64,000 nt of DNA from Pseudisothecium myosuroides (lineage: Eukaryota > Streptophyta > Bryopsida > Hypnales > Lembophyllaceae). The notes beneath the pieces are model-generated. The model was not told the DNA's origin. It saw nothing but the letters and a program-made list of their open reading frames with translations, and did not search any database. Each line of letters begins with the position of its first letter. Within the stretch, counting starts at the first letter, position 1. The stretch spans positions 20,215,296-20,279,295 of the forward strand of contig OX637292.1 of NCBI GenBank assembly GCA_951799445.1, written 5' to 3'. The position numbers were made by a program, and so were the translations under genes. This document shows, in pieces, positions 1 to 12,500 of the stretch.

Positions 1-1709
1 TCGGTAACAGGGGTATGCAATAGTTTGACCACGAAAATGTAGCAGCAAAGCAGGACTTCTAGCACTATTACAGAAACTGAAAGATTAGACACATTCATTA
101 TAACAAATTGTAATGCATTCACGTGTCTACAATAAAGGGCAAGGACGGCACATACTGAAAAAAGATTCACGGTCTCGGCAAGAGTCTGAATATTGCCAGA
201 GCTGCCAGCCTTGCCGCAGAGAATCTGCCATTCGTAACTTGGCCTACTAGATTCAGAGTTCTCCAGGGAATGAACACCACCTTGCTGTTGCCGACTTTCC
301 AGAAACTCGTAAATATTGCTGTCTGACAGCGACTCAGTCCCATTGCCGACTAACTGTGTCAAGATGTTATCTATGCTCTTGCAGTCGTCCTCGCAGAACC
401 ATTCTCCTTCAGGTAGCTCCTGTCCAGTGAACAATCATATCACCAAATATATCACCAATTACGTAAACTGGAGAATACTATTCGCGTCACTTGAAGCAGT
501 GTAACCAATATGTAGGGGTGGAATTTTTGGGAAATCACTAAAGAGATGAGGAGGAATCCCTTTGTGTACAAGAGTCAAATCTGTCAAGATCAAAATTCTT
601 ATCACCATGTTACAAATTCTCGTGGAATTTCAAAGTGCCCAGGACGTTTTAGATCACGATAAGTGATAGTACAGAATCCCAAATCCATTCAAACATGAGT
701 GGCCATGGACATTATTAGCCAAGTCATGCTTAGACCCAACTTGCTAATTGAAAGCCAATCAAGTGTTGATAGGCATCCAAACCCTAAAGCCAAAAGCCAA
801 AAGTTTAAAAGTCTAACCCTAAACCCTAAAGCCAACTAACAAGGTTAGCTTGCATTTAATCAAAGCTTCTAAGACTATTCTTCCACATGAAACTTCGCTG
901 TTATGATGCAAGAGCTAGAATTAGAACTAAGTACAGAGACTCTCCATGAAACTTCCCATAATCAGCAAGAGAGATTGGGAGACAAAATACTTACATCAAG
1001 ATCATCCATCCCAGAATCTTTTAGGCAGGCAACGTGATACTCTCGCCAACACTGCCAAGAGTAATCCAAGCTTAGGAAAGTAGACAAATGAGTTTTCCTA
1101 GCTCAAGTTCATAACAATTGAGATACCACAACCAAACACTAAGGCTCCCCAACTATTAGCAATAATGCACCTGTGATCCTGAGTTTTAGGGTTTAGGGTT
1201 CTGTCTGAAATATATCGAGTTCTATTTGAAGGACCATAACTCAAAAACGAAATACATTACAGGGTAGTTGGGACTTCTCACTTGATCACAGACAAGCATT
1301 GTCATGCCATCAACATAACCTGAGTCGCTGGAGTTCCATTTTCTGCCAGTACAACAATTAATTCCGCAGCGTAAGAAAGAAGACAGATTAAAGAAAGGCC
1401 CTTGACGTTCCCAGAAATAGGGCCAGATTGACAACTTTTGTGGTACCTAATCAAAGTTAAAAATTACTTCTTTTCAGAGTGATACCATCATGACCAATAG
1501 TGTGGAAAATGAAAAACTTACTTGCAAATTGCACAACCTCTAACAGAAACATACTCCTCCAAATGATGTATGACACGGCCTCGGTCATCAGTTTCTTCAA
1601 TCTTTGGCAATGCTTCACTTGGATTGCCTGAGAGAAGTTCCTGTGCAACTTGTGCTTCTCCGGGAGCGCCCTCATCACCACTTGCCATCGAAATTATCTT
1701 TGCCATCAT
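1..1709 (-). CDS. PHD-finger protein, IDM1-like acetyltransferase family (partial)
   Basis: Minus-strand exons that join in frame are 1522-1688 (or slightly longer), 1282-1342, 995-1051, 156-419 and, tentatively, 1-58. Joined, they give a full C4HC3 PHD finger: CAIC, then MTMLVCDQCWREYHVACL, then ELPEGEWFC and a closing DDC. A linker follows with WQILCGKAG. This arrangement (a CDQC...YH..CL finger, an LPEGEWFC motif, then a W-LL-GK segment) is typical of plant PHD proteins with a GNAT acetyltransferase domain, such as IDM1/ROS4 relatives, which act on chromatin in the nucleus. The acetyltransferase domain itself would lie beyond the left edge. Upstream exons (a first PHD finger would be expected between 1.9 and 3.6 kb) could not be resolved, so the true start is unknown. 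The ATG at 1688 (MASGDEG) is only the first convenient Met. A pseudogene is not excluded. Confidence 0.65.
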
Positions 1710-1720
1710 ACAGAATCAAT

Positions 1721-1905
1721 ACGGTGCTAATGTAATCGAGCACTGTTTAGAATAATAAGGTTGAAGTCATATCACAACTTGAGTGTATCATCAAAAGGCA
1801 AAGAGTCACTACGGTGCTAATGTAATCAAACACACTGGTTAGAATAGAAAGGTTGAAATCTTATTACAACTTAAGTATATCAAGACCACTAACCTCAACT
1901 CAGAC
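1721..1905. repeat. Diverged tandem duplication, about 90 bp
   Basis: The motif acggtgctaatgtaatc occurs at 1721 and again at 1811. Each is followed by a similar sequence (ggttgaa...acaactt). The period is about 90 bp with several mismatches. It lies just upstream of the recognised PHD exons, on the side where N-terminal exons would be expected. Confidence 0.6.
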
Positions 1906-2832
1906 TGTTATAATTAGGGTTGTATAATGCAAGTGACATGACCATCTGCTTCTCTACTCAACTCAGACTCGGTTATAAGTACCCTGCTTATAAAGGCTTA
2001 CCTCTTGCTGCAGCGTCTACCTTCACCTTGCTTCACACTTCAGAGTACACACTGGAAGGCAAAACACGCAACTATGCTTTCAAGTTGAATATCTCCAACC
2101 CTTAATTATAGTTTTGAAGAAAGTAGAGAGCTCAAGGTACAGAACAGACAATGGAGGCTGACTGCAATGCCTTTGATGGTTTCTATAGGCCCAGCCAACA
2201 ATTGCAGGAAGCGCAAACCCTCAAAAGCAGATGAGGGTTTCGTGTTGTGCCTAGAAGAGACTCACAGGATCCCTGATACGGGCTTGGGAATTTGCGTCCT
2301 CCACCCACACCATAGCTGCACAATTACAGTCTTGAAGAGGCTAATCAAGGCCCATAACTAAGTTACTTAGTGCTAATGAGGATTACAAATTTCAGAGTGG
2401 CACTGATATACGTCTCATCGGCATTGAAGGCTAACTTAGCACTATCACGTACAATCAATCTTTTCTAATTTCACTGCCTTGAGAAGACAAATGGACTACT
2501 CCCACATGTGTTCATCACTGTCCATAACTTGATGTGAAAGCTGTCCGTTCAGATGGTACAAAATACGTCCGCTTCTATACAAGAAATGAGCAATACCAAT
2601 GAGCAATACAATGAGTACCATTAGGGTGTACCAGGAATTTGAAATTATATACAAGGAATGTGAAATTATAGAGGGTTGAGAGTAATTCCATAACACTAAA
2701 ATTCTCGGTTTTCACATAAACAATTTTTTTTTAAAAACTGAAAATTGAAAAAGGTCCAGAGAAAGCATCCCCCGGCCAAGAGTTAACCTTCTCTGAGTGG
2801 AACCCACTGAGGTGATGTGCCTGTGGTGGATG

Positions 2833-3070
2833 TAAGGTAAACTACCCCATTATGGATAAAATGGGAACAAGCCCATTGCAGGCAAAATTGTAATGGTGGT
2901 GTACATTTCAGAACTTGAATGTACACCATCATTACAATTTTGCCCACAATGGGTTTGCTCCCATTCTGTAATGGTGGTGTACATTTCAGAACTTGAATGT
3001 ACACCACCATTACAATTTTGCCCACAATGGGTTTGCTCCCATTCTGTCCGTAATGGGGTAGTTTACCTTA
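2833..3070. mobile_element. MITE with TA-flanked inverted ends
   Basis: The ends are inverted copies: left TAAGGTAAACTACCCCATTA and right TAATGGGGTAGTTTACCTTA. Similarity continues inward for about 50 bp. If the TA at each end is the target duplication, it resembles a Tc1/mariner-type MITE. Inside are two direct copies of a 78-bp unit (2890-2967 and 2968-3045), each containing its own short palindrome around gtgtacatt...aatgtacac. It has no coding capacity; the ORFs across it are by-products of the repeat. Confidence 0.75.
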
Positions 3071-3721
3071 GTTGTGTACAGACTGATTTCACTGATTTTT
3101 CCAGAAATAGTCATCAGCCCAGCGAAGATCATCATTGGACAAAGCTCCGTCAGAACAAGTGAGAAGACCTCCCAGGCAGCGTTTTTTCAACTTTTACAAA
3201 TATTAAGAGTGAGCAATAAAATCTTCCAGATCTTTGAGAATGACAACTAAATATCAGTAATTATCTCCAACTTAAAGCACTGATAATCAAATTGAATCCG
3301 ATACCGTGTTTGGAACTGCATTCTGCAAGTTCTTCATTCAGAAAGTAACAATTCAATCAGGTTAGCAAAACTGGAACAACTGAAGAAACAGAATCGACAA
3401 AATATATGCACCTGAGTGTGATCTTTATTGACGTGAACTTGTATAACGAGAATAACTCCTATTATTCGATAATTCCAAACTGACACCAGATAATATCGCA
3501 TCGAAGCTGTCTGTCCATGAATGAAAGTTTTTACTCGAAGGAGTAGGAACGAGTAAACTTTCAAGAATCCCACTGAGCACAAGAAGGTTGTGCAAAATGG
3601 GAGGTCAACTCTGCAATATTATCTATTTTTCTTTGCCCCAAAGATATAAATATCAATTCAGAAAACAAAAAAGGGCAGCAGCACATCTAGTTGAAAGTCT
3701 TGAAATCTAACGCTGGTGCTG

Positions 3722-6700
3722 CTATGAAGCTAGCGAGACAGGCTTTAAATTCTGCAATTCCTGGTCAAGTGTAAAGCCCGGCGGAACCTTTGATGGGTCC
3801 ATCTTCCTGAACGTGATTGATATTCTGCAAGATGTCGTCAGAACCTCGAGTTAGTTTGAAGGTCAACTCGCGTTTGTGACCAATACTTTATACAGCCTTC
3901 TGGACAAGAACCTACACACAAGAACCTCAAGGCTTCCTATCATTCTAGCAACCAAACATACTTCTTGAGAAATTTTAGCTGAAGTACTTTTGCAGTTTTT
4001 ATTAGTTTGAACAAGTATTCTTACATCTCAAAAGTTCCCCAATTCTAGACGAAGTTATTTATGACAATTTCATAATAATCTAATTGAACATTATATAAAT
4101 ATTAAAATAATGCTAAATTAATGTCATATTAGTGTCAATTGGGCATTAAGGTGGCATCTATTAAGTTAACACTAAGTTAATACCATTTGAATTAAACTGA
4201 TATTACCTGAGCATGAGGACTACATAAATCTAATGCCTATCAACTTAACATCAAGAGCTTTGTCAATCAAATGGAGGGTGGGTTCTTTTGTGGCGTACCT
4301 GTCTGTTGGCACAGCTGGGACAGCATGCTTCGCCACATCAGCTCCATTACCATTTAACACAAGCACTGATCTGAACTCCACCATCCCATCCACAACAGTT
4401 GGACTTAGCACATAGAGTTTAGAAGTTCACTGAAACAGCATGCAGCAATTAGAGTGGAGAGAACATGCACAAACAATGCTCTCTGCAAGTGTTGCAGTCT
4501 CATCAATATCTACTTGAGGAAGAAACTCACCCCATTGGCAAAGGAATAGAGATATTTCCACCGAAGTCCCCTGGACCTAAAATCTCCAGATTAGCTCCAA
4601 ACACGATGCTGCATTCGCTCACAAGAGAAAGAGTGCAGAAAGGTCGAAGAAAATCATGGTGATCAATATGAGGGGGTATACAATCGCCTTCCTCGTAAAT
4701 GTTTATGATACAACTATCTGGTACACATGATGGTGGCAGCACATGCCACCTCACTAGACGCTTAATGGTGGTACGCAAAAGTGGCGGTATAGGATCAACA
4801 ACATCTTCATGTAAAATTCCAGGTGGATTTCCAAATTTGTCCTGAGAATCAAAACAGTCACGATCAATGCTTTTGAATGACTACAATGAGGACTACACTG
4901 AGTTTGCTGTACTGTGTCACCGAATGCTTGGGACTGCAGTCGAAATTACATAGACCAAACCGACAAAAAACACAGACTACATCACGCTAGTATATAAGTA
5001 AAAGTGTCCTTGAAATACAAATATGGGGAATTGATTTGCTAGAAGTGATTTGACCATGGATGAGGAGACTAACAATGGCGTAGTTGTAACAGCATCCAAA
5101 CTGCAACGTCACTCTTCCTTTGCCTCTCATCCATTTCCTTGGCTCGCTATAAGTCTTTTCTGCAAAAACCAACACCATAAACACTTGAATTATTCCATCT
5201 CAAGATAGACCTGAACAAATTCGTTCAGCAAACACGAAACATTGCATCGAACAAACGGCAACTAACCATACTAGCAGGCCTACTACACTAGAGGAAAGGC
5301 TTTATTAGAGCAAATGGCTACCACACTAGAGAAACAGCAAGAAAGATTGAGGAGTCCCGTCTTTTAATAGGCACGCTTTGGACATCCAAGGTGGCACATA
5401 AAAGAAGACTGGGCAATGAGAAGGAAGCGTTCTTGCAGGCACAATTGCTTGAAAGTCCATGAATCAGATAAAGAAGGAACTTCTAATTATTGTTCATGCC
5501 AAGTGAACTGAAATGTTGTTGCTGCCTCTGCTGTACTGTGGTAACGCCTAGTAATTGACATGTATCAGTCACAGAAGCAGCCAGTGATAGAAGCAAAAAC
5601 AAGATCAAAATAGCGTTTTAATTGGTTGCCATGATATGAGATCGTAATACTAATAAATGTAAAAAGTGAGAAACTCACCAGCCCATTCTTTTTGGCGACA
5701 TGGGGCCAAATTGCACCATTCAAAATAAAACGCCAAATAAAAGTATTATTTTTTCGTAAATTTAAAAATAAATAAAATTCTATTTAAAATATGGATGAAG
5801 TCGCCAATTTTGGAATAAAAGGTGCATGAATATAATTTGAAAGTGATTATTTGTCCAAAAGATGCATTAAAGTAGAAATACAGTGCTGCACCAAATGATA
5901 TGTGATCACCATCTTAACACTATCTCCAAAACGGAAAAAGAAAAGGGGCTGGTACTCACCCTTGAGGTCCTGTCGACGACCCTTCGCTTGAAGCTCTTTA
6001 ACCAAATCAATAAGCTTATTCTGCTCCACTCGGCTAAACACCCCCGTATGAAGCTCCAAACCTTCAGTGATATTCACCAATTTGCCACGGATTCTCTCCA
6101 AGCAGACAAAATCCTTGTTTCTCTTGATGCCAGACAAGCGAAGGCGCTCTCTTTCTGCTACACTCAGCTGCTGTTTCGGTGCGGACACCGGCTCCTTAAC
6201 AATGGCGAGTGCGTCATTCTTAACTACAGGTTTCGGATACTCCATTGTATAGTCCACTGTGTCACGGTCATCAATGCCTGTATTCATACGAGCAGAAAGC
6301 TTTCGGGCACTACGCAGTCTGCGCAGTGTTGAAGGCGCCATGGACTCGTCACTTCCTACAGTGTTTGGATCCTCTACAACAACACTCCTGCGCGCAGAAA
6401 ATCTCTTGACCTCTGGCAGCTTGCGTTTCACCGCGGGTACCGCCTCCTGGACGGATGCATGAGTTTCACGTTCACTCAGTGGGACGGGGTCCACTTTGTC
6501 ACGGTCATCGATGCCCGCTATTATCACCGCAGAGAACTTTTGGGATATTTGGTCCACCACGTGTTCCTCGTGAGCCTCAGCCTCGTGAGCCTAATGTCAG
6601 GACCACACAGGACAGTGAAGAGGTATAAAGAATTATTGGAAAAGGAAATTATGCACAAGCTTACATATGTTGATTGCCTAACATAACCCCTAAACAAGTT

Positions 6701-7723
6701 TGTAAACATCATTTTTAATTGGAATATGAGTTTCTTTGTAAAATTAAGACATAGCTATTCTTAAACAGCAAGTCAAAGCCATCACTTGTTTTTTACAATA
6801 TCTCACCTCTTCCACGCCACTTGGGTTCTGTGTGACTGGGTCTACAGCCTCGTGAACGTCAGTGTCATGAACCTCAGCGTCAGGCACGTCAGCCTCGTGA
6901 CCATCAGGCTCTTCAACTTCAGCCTCTTCAACTTCGGCCTCTTGAATCGCAACCTCTTGAACCGCAACCTTCTGAGCCTAATGGCAGGGCCCACAGCCAA
7001 GTCAGCCAGACTTGCAGAATCGTAAGAGGCAAAAGAACATTTTTACAAACTGGGGGACCAAGAAACTTGTGCACCAGGTTATATATGTTGATTGCCTACT
7101 CGTAACCTCTCTGCCGCAAAACTCAATTTGTAAATGCTAGTCCATGATAAACCAAGTGCTACCAGTGGAATGGAATACCAGTTTGGAATTTAACATAAAC
7201 TGTTCTTGAACCAAACAAGTCAAAGCAGTCATTTGATTTCTACAATCTGACCTCTTGAACCTCCGATGGGTTCTGCGCGGCTAGGCCTTCAGCCTTGTGA
7301 ACGTCAGCTTCGAGGATTTCAGCTTCGAGAACCTCAGCCTCGTGAACCTCGGTCTTCTGAGCCTAATGCCAGGCCACAGGCAAGTCAGTGCGATTATGAA
7401 AAGGTCAAAAGATTCCTTGCAAACTTGGGGGACACGAAAATAAAAAAATCTGCAGAAGGTTACACAGATGCTGATTACCTAAAACATAACTTTCATCCAC
7501 CCGTTCATCACACCCCAAGAGCTACCAATATGGTTGAAATAGTCAGAACAAAACAAATCACTTGCTTTTTCCAATGTCTCACCTCTTGAACAACAATTAC
7601 ATTCTGTGTGGCTATTCCTTCATCAACCTCGTGAACCTCGTGAGCCTCAGCCTTGAGCTCATGACACTCCTCAGCCAAGTCCTTCGCAACAGCATCGTGG
7701 GACTCATCCCCTACAGAACCCAT
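3722..7723 (-). CDS. ALKBH9/ALKBH10-type RNA demethylase
   Basis: Eight exons: 7583-7723, 7252-7362, 6807-6977, 5960-6590, 5074-5159, 4531-4841, 4299-4370 and 3722-3824. They join to 542 codons including TAG. The product is a 2-oxoglutarate/Fe(II) dioxygenase of the plant ALKBH9/10 group, whose studied members remove N6-methyladenosine from mRNA. Visible features are LELHTGVFSRVEQ before the catalytic domain, KWMRGKGRVTLQFGCCYNYA, the iron ligands His438-Ile-Asp440 (PPHIDHHDF), the distal His499 (VAKHAVPAVPTD) and the cosubstrate arginines Arg508 and Arg514 (RISITFR). All catalytic residues are present. Residues 1-150 are acidic and repetitive (HEA/EVHEAE) and come from duplicated exons. The start is the ATG at 7723, opening MGSVGDESHD. 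Which paralogue (9 or 10) it corresponds to is not settled. Confidence 0.93.
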
Positions 7724-8497
7724 CTTGACCAAATTTTATTAAGCCCCTCCTGCTGAACTCATAAAAAAAAAACGTAAAAGATTTAGAACAAATCACTCAT
7801 TAGCTCTTAAACCCTACTCAAACCCTAATTTGCTCGAAAACCGATTTCAAGCACAGCAGCATGTGGGAAATTCTGACAAAAGCCTGCAAATCCCAACCTG
7901 GAGTATTATCCACCAAACAGCATACTTTCATTCCTTCCCTGAATTATTACCTATAATAATACTCCTACGCCGTGCTTCTCATCGCTTCAAACAATCCGTC
8001 ACTCTGCAAAAAACAACCACAAAACGCCCAACCTCTACTTCAGTTCACCACAATGCCAATTTTCCCTTTCTCTCATTCTAAATAAAACAGACAACTTTGA
8101 TCAGGAGCGCCTTCTTCTGCAACCCCAAATTCAAACCCCGGCAAAAAAAAAGAACCTCACTCGTCACCGCGAAACTGAGTTTGTTTGAGAGAGAGAAGGA
8201 AACCCAATAAGCCAAATGCTACTAACCAAGGTTTCTTGCAATTCAGACCGAGTACGTCCTGACGATTCCAATCGAACACAAGCCCAAATTTGCAAAGAAA
8301 GCTACCGACGCGGTCATCAAAGCATCTTGTTTGGAAACCCTAGAATCTGAGAACAGTGAGAACGCTACTGCAGGCTCAGCAATCAGCACTCAGCAGCAGG
8401 CAACAGTCCTTTTGCCTTGTGATTCAAGCCACTTCACGAGAGTCTTGTTCTGCCAATTTTTCATGCTAAGCTTAAGCTTAAGCTACAGGTCGTTGAT
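7724..8497. other. Upstream region of the ALKBH gene
   Basis: No coding exon was seen. The first few hundred bases contain AC- and CT-rich sequence and a gagagagagaagg tract (about 8190, plus strand), consistent with 5' UTR and promoter of the minus-strand gene. No confident TATA box was located. The plus-strand ORFs here have no recognisable protein character. Confidence 0.4.
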
Positions 8498-9480
8498 GAG
8501 TCTTGCGCTGACCTTTCAGTTGATAGGGACTTTCTAGTAAGTTACGTTCACCTGCAATCCTCACTAATTGCAAATTTAACCCTCAAAAGACGGACTGGTG
8601 ACCGTGGAAATCATCTCTTTTGGTACTGTAAGAATCCTCAAAAAATCAAAAGTACTCATTAGAGATCAAACTAATGTGGAAGATTATTCATCCTTGAAAT
8701 TTTGTGCAAAAAGGAAAGATCGCACTTTTGTCCTACAAAGAATGAGTCTTGCGCTAACTTTTTAGTTGATGGGACTTTCTAGTAAATTATATTTACCTAC
8801 AATCCTCACTAATTGCAATTTAACCGTGGAAGGACGGATTGGTGACCGTGGAAATCATCTCTTTTGGTACTGTATGAATCTTCAAAAAATCAAAAGTACT
8901 CATTAGAGATCAAACTGCTCTGCAAGATCTCTCCTTTTTGCACAAAACTCTAAGGATGAACAATCACACTTTTGTCCTACAAAGAATGAGTCTTGCATTG
9001 ACCTTTCAATTGATTGGGACTTTCTAGTAAGTTATGTTCACCTACAATCCTCACTAATTCACTAATTGCAAATTTAACCTAAAAAAGGATGGACAAGTGA
9101 CCGTGGAAATCATCTCTTTTGGTACTGTATAAATCCTCATAAAATCAAAAGTACTCATTAGGGATCAAATTATTGTGCAAGATCTCTCCTTTTTGCACAA
9201 AATTCCAAAGATGAACAATTGCACTTTTGTCCAACAAAGAATGAGTCTTGCAGTTTTGATTGGGACTTTCGAGTAACTTACGTTCACTTGCAATCCTCAC
9301 TAATTCACTAATTGCAATTTAACCCTCAAAGGACAGATTGGTGACCGTAGGAATCATCTCTTTTTGGTACGGTATGAATCCTCAAAAAATCAAAAGTACT
9401 CATTAGAGATCAAATTACTGTGCAAGATCTCTCCTTTTTGTACAAAATTCCAAAGATGAACAATTGCACTTTTGTCCTAC
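8498..9480. repeat. Four-copy tandem array, unit about 245-255 bp
   Basis: Copies begin at the motif gagtcttgc at 8498, 8744, 8988 and 9243. Each contains atttaaccctcaaa, gtgaccgtggaaatcatctc, tcaaaagtactcattag and cacttttgtcctac. Copies are similar but not identical. The segment beginning TTAACCCTC matches, in reverse orientation, the TTAA-flanked element at 52956-53185. The array therefore looks like a tandem amplification of a MITE. The sequence just after the array (9480-9540) recurs near 61960-62040. Confidence 0.85.
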
Positions 9481-9540
9481 ATGGAAGGATTCTTTGTCAT
9501 TCATAGGCTGAAAAATGGTCGTAGCATCCTTTAACCCATG

Positions 9541-12500
9541 TGTGTCACAGGGAGAACATTGTAAGTGAGGAGCTTTTTTTGCTGGATTTAGAAATTTTAG
9601 AATAACTTGAAAACTACTCAGTATACTGAAGTTTTCACGGTTGAGATTTGAAGCCAACTTGCTAATGAGTACAAATCTACAATTTATAAGAGAATCTACC
9701 ATGCGGATTTCAAAATTATAATATTTGATGAACATGGTACTCCATAAATCCTAGTTTCTTAGCATCCAAAAAGCATTTTCTGTGACGCACAGGGATTAAG
9801 GAGTCATAAAGCGTCCTAATCACTAATCCCGATGTTCAAAAGGGTTGCACACTCCAATTTGTTTTTCAGTAAAGTTTTCTATAAACAAAAGAAGTAGACA
9901 CATCTAATCCACTTTAATTCATAATTTTTGGACCCTTATTGAATTAGTTATGGATTTTTGAAGTTGGAATTAGAGGTGTTCCAAATCATTCCTACCCTAA
10001 GATGTTCATTGTGAGTACATTGAAACTTCTAATGTGTACCCTTGTATTAAAAAATGCTTTCAAAGCATGGGCAATTTTAGCCCACACCGCCTTATTTTTT
10101 AATTATGAAATATAAATTGTTTTTATTAGATCTTATTAATTGACAAGTGAAAGAGGATTACATTGCACTTTAGTAGTAAGTGTATTATTTGGACATTGTT
10201 TGAATAGATTGTATATTTTGTATTTTGTATTTTGGGCACAAATTAAACAACTTGAATTGCAAGAAAAGAATTGAAAACAATAGAATCCAACACTAATAAC
10301 TTAACATGGGAACACAGTGAACTACTAAGTTATAAAATTTCAAAAAATTGTTTGTAAGTGTACCAAAAGTTGGCACTACGTACTCTTAGATTAATTGTTC
10401 TCTTGTTTAATTGTATACATTTTGTGTCATCAATATCTAGGTTTTAGTACTATTTTGGTGTAATGGTGAGTGCACATATCTTAAGGTAACTACACGTAAT
10501 GTTTTCCAAATAAGCTTTTGAGCATGGTTATTTTTACTAAATTCTCTAAATTTTTGTTGGATTCTTGTGAGGGTCAAAAATGGATTCTTAATTCTTTTTA
10601 CATGCATTTTTGGAATTGGTTTGAATAAAGTATGAATATTCAAAGTGCTGAAAGTATGTATATCTAAAATCAATGCTAACTTTCATGATCAAAGGGCTCC
10701 AATTTTATCCCAAAATCTCAATAGGATAATTTACAAAGTAACATGTTGCAATGAGATGCAATTACCATCATTATATATAATCATCATTGCCCAATTATTG
10801 TTCCTTTGGTTGTTGCACATATTTAGATTTATTGAATCCACAAATTGTTTTTTTGCATTAGGATGGAAAATCAAAGAATTTTTACACATGTTTTGATCAA
10901 TTCATTTTTGTGAAAAAAAAAGACTTATAGAGTCAAAGTCAAAAACTATATCTTCTTATTGTTGTCTCTAGGGGGGGGCTATTATTGTCTATTTAAAAGC
11001 TAATGTGGCTCTCATAATTTCCTACATTGTGGCAATAATAGTCCAAAAGCATCTCTCAAGATTGTGGTATAAAGGTACCCTTTCCTATATGTAGCCATAT
11101 TACATAGTAGAGTTCATTGACTTCTTTAAATTGTAAATTTTCAAACCAATTCCAACCCTTTCAATACCAATTTCACTCTGAATTGTTATAATGCAAACAT
11201 TTGTACAACTTGTACTATTTTAGGATGCAAAATAGGACAAAATTGGATTTAGAATTGGGTATGCAATTGGATTAAGGGATGATTTTGAGCCTAACTGCCT
11301 TATTTAAGGACTTTGATGTATAGTTGTTTTTAGAAAACTATATGTCTATTATAAGTGAGGAATATGACCATTTTTGATGTATTTTGAGTTAATTTTAAGG
11401 GGGATGTCATGACTCTTTGGGGCTAATTAGGTAGGCTCACACTTCAGTATTTCATAATAAATTCATATTTTGTCAAAAAAATATATATAATTCTAACTGA
11501 TACAATCTCTTCTTAGTTTTGTTTATATGTGAAAAATATACGAAAAATTTTCAACAATCCCGTCAGAGCAAAACAAACCTTATTTCCACAACAGGCCTTC
11601 TGGTTGAGTTTTCACAGTACACTTTCCATAGTTACATGTAATTACACGCAAATGTGATAATACAAAAATCAACAAGTATAAATTATTGTAATAACAAAAC
11701 CATTGTAATAATATTATATTAATAAATAGTTAAATGAAGATTGAAAAATCATGCATAAAAATAATTTTATATTATAAATTATTAAAATAGTACAAATATG
11801 AAAATATTATATTATTATGCAAATATAATTTTATAAATCCATAAATCCATTTTATACTAAAATAATAATAGCATATTAAATATCTTTAATAAAATAATTA
11901 TATTAACCCCTAAAGTCTCAATGTTCCTTTGAGGAAGAAATTGAATTTCAAGTAGGCTCCTATGGTCTCAATTTTTGTCTTGATTTTTTGAAACTTTTTT
12001 TGAAGATAGGAAAGAAAATTATTTTAGGGGAATATAGTTATTATTTGAATCAATGCTTGGGAGCAAAAGCTATGCCATCTGAAGCCCAAAATTGGGTTTG
12101 TCGAGTGGCACAAAAAAATGGCAAAAAGTATAAATTTTTTTAAAATTTTTTTTTTTTAATATAAATTTTTTTTGTCTACATAGAAAGATTTTATTCATTC
12201 TATTTGAACTTATTCAATCTAATGATGAAAAAGTTATGGACAATTTTGATTTGGAAGCAATCTAAACATTTTTTTGAAAAATAACTTAAAGGATTCATTT
12301 TTTAAAGCACTTTCCACATTTTTCAGAAAAAATAAATTCAACAAGGTCTACTCTCTGGCTAGAACAATCTCACTGTTTGGATTCTTGTGTTTCAATCCCA
12401 TCTTAGACCTATTAACAATTTAGTATTTTTTTGTCAATCTTGTATTTATTGCTACTTAACAATTTTTTAAAGAATAAAAATCAAATGTGTGTTTTTTGAA

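Noticed and set aside
823..836. ccctaaaccctaaa, telomere-like repeat
   Set aside because: Only two units inside the PHD-gene region; this is a short telobox-like motif, not a telomere.
8498..9480. Tandem array as a CRISPR-like array
   Set aside because: Units are about 250 bp, continuous and diverged, without spacers, in a plant nuclear context.
9415..9735. Minus-strand ORF of 106 codons
   Set aside because: It overlaps the last unit of the tandem array and a dispersed repeat also present near 62000; the reading frame is a by-product of the repeat.
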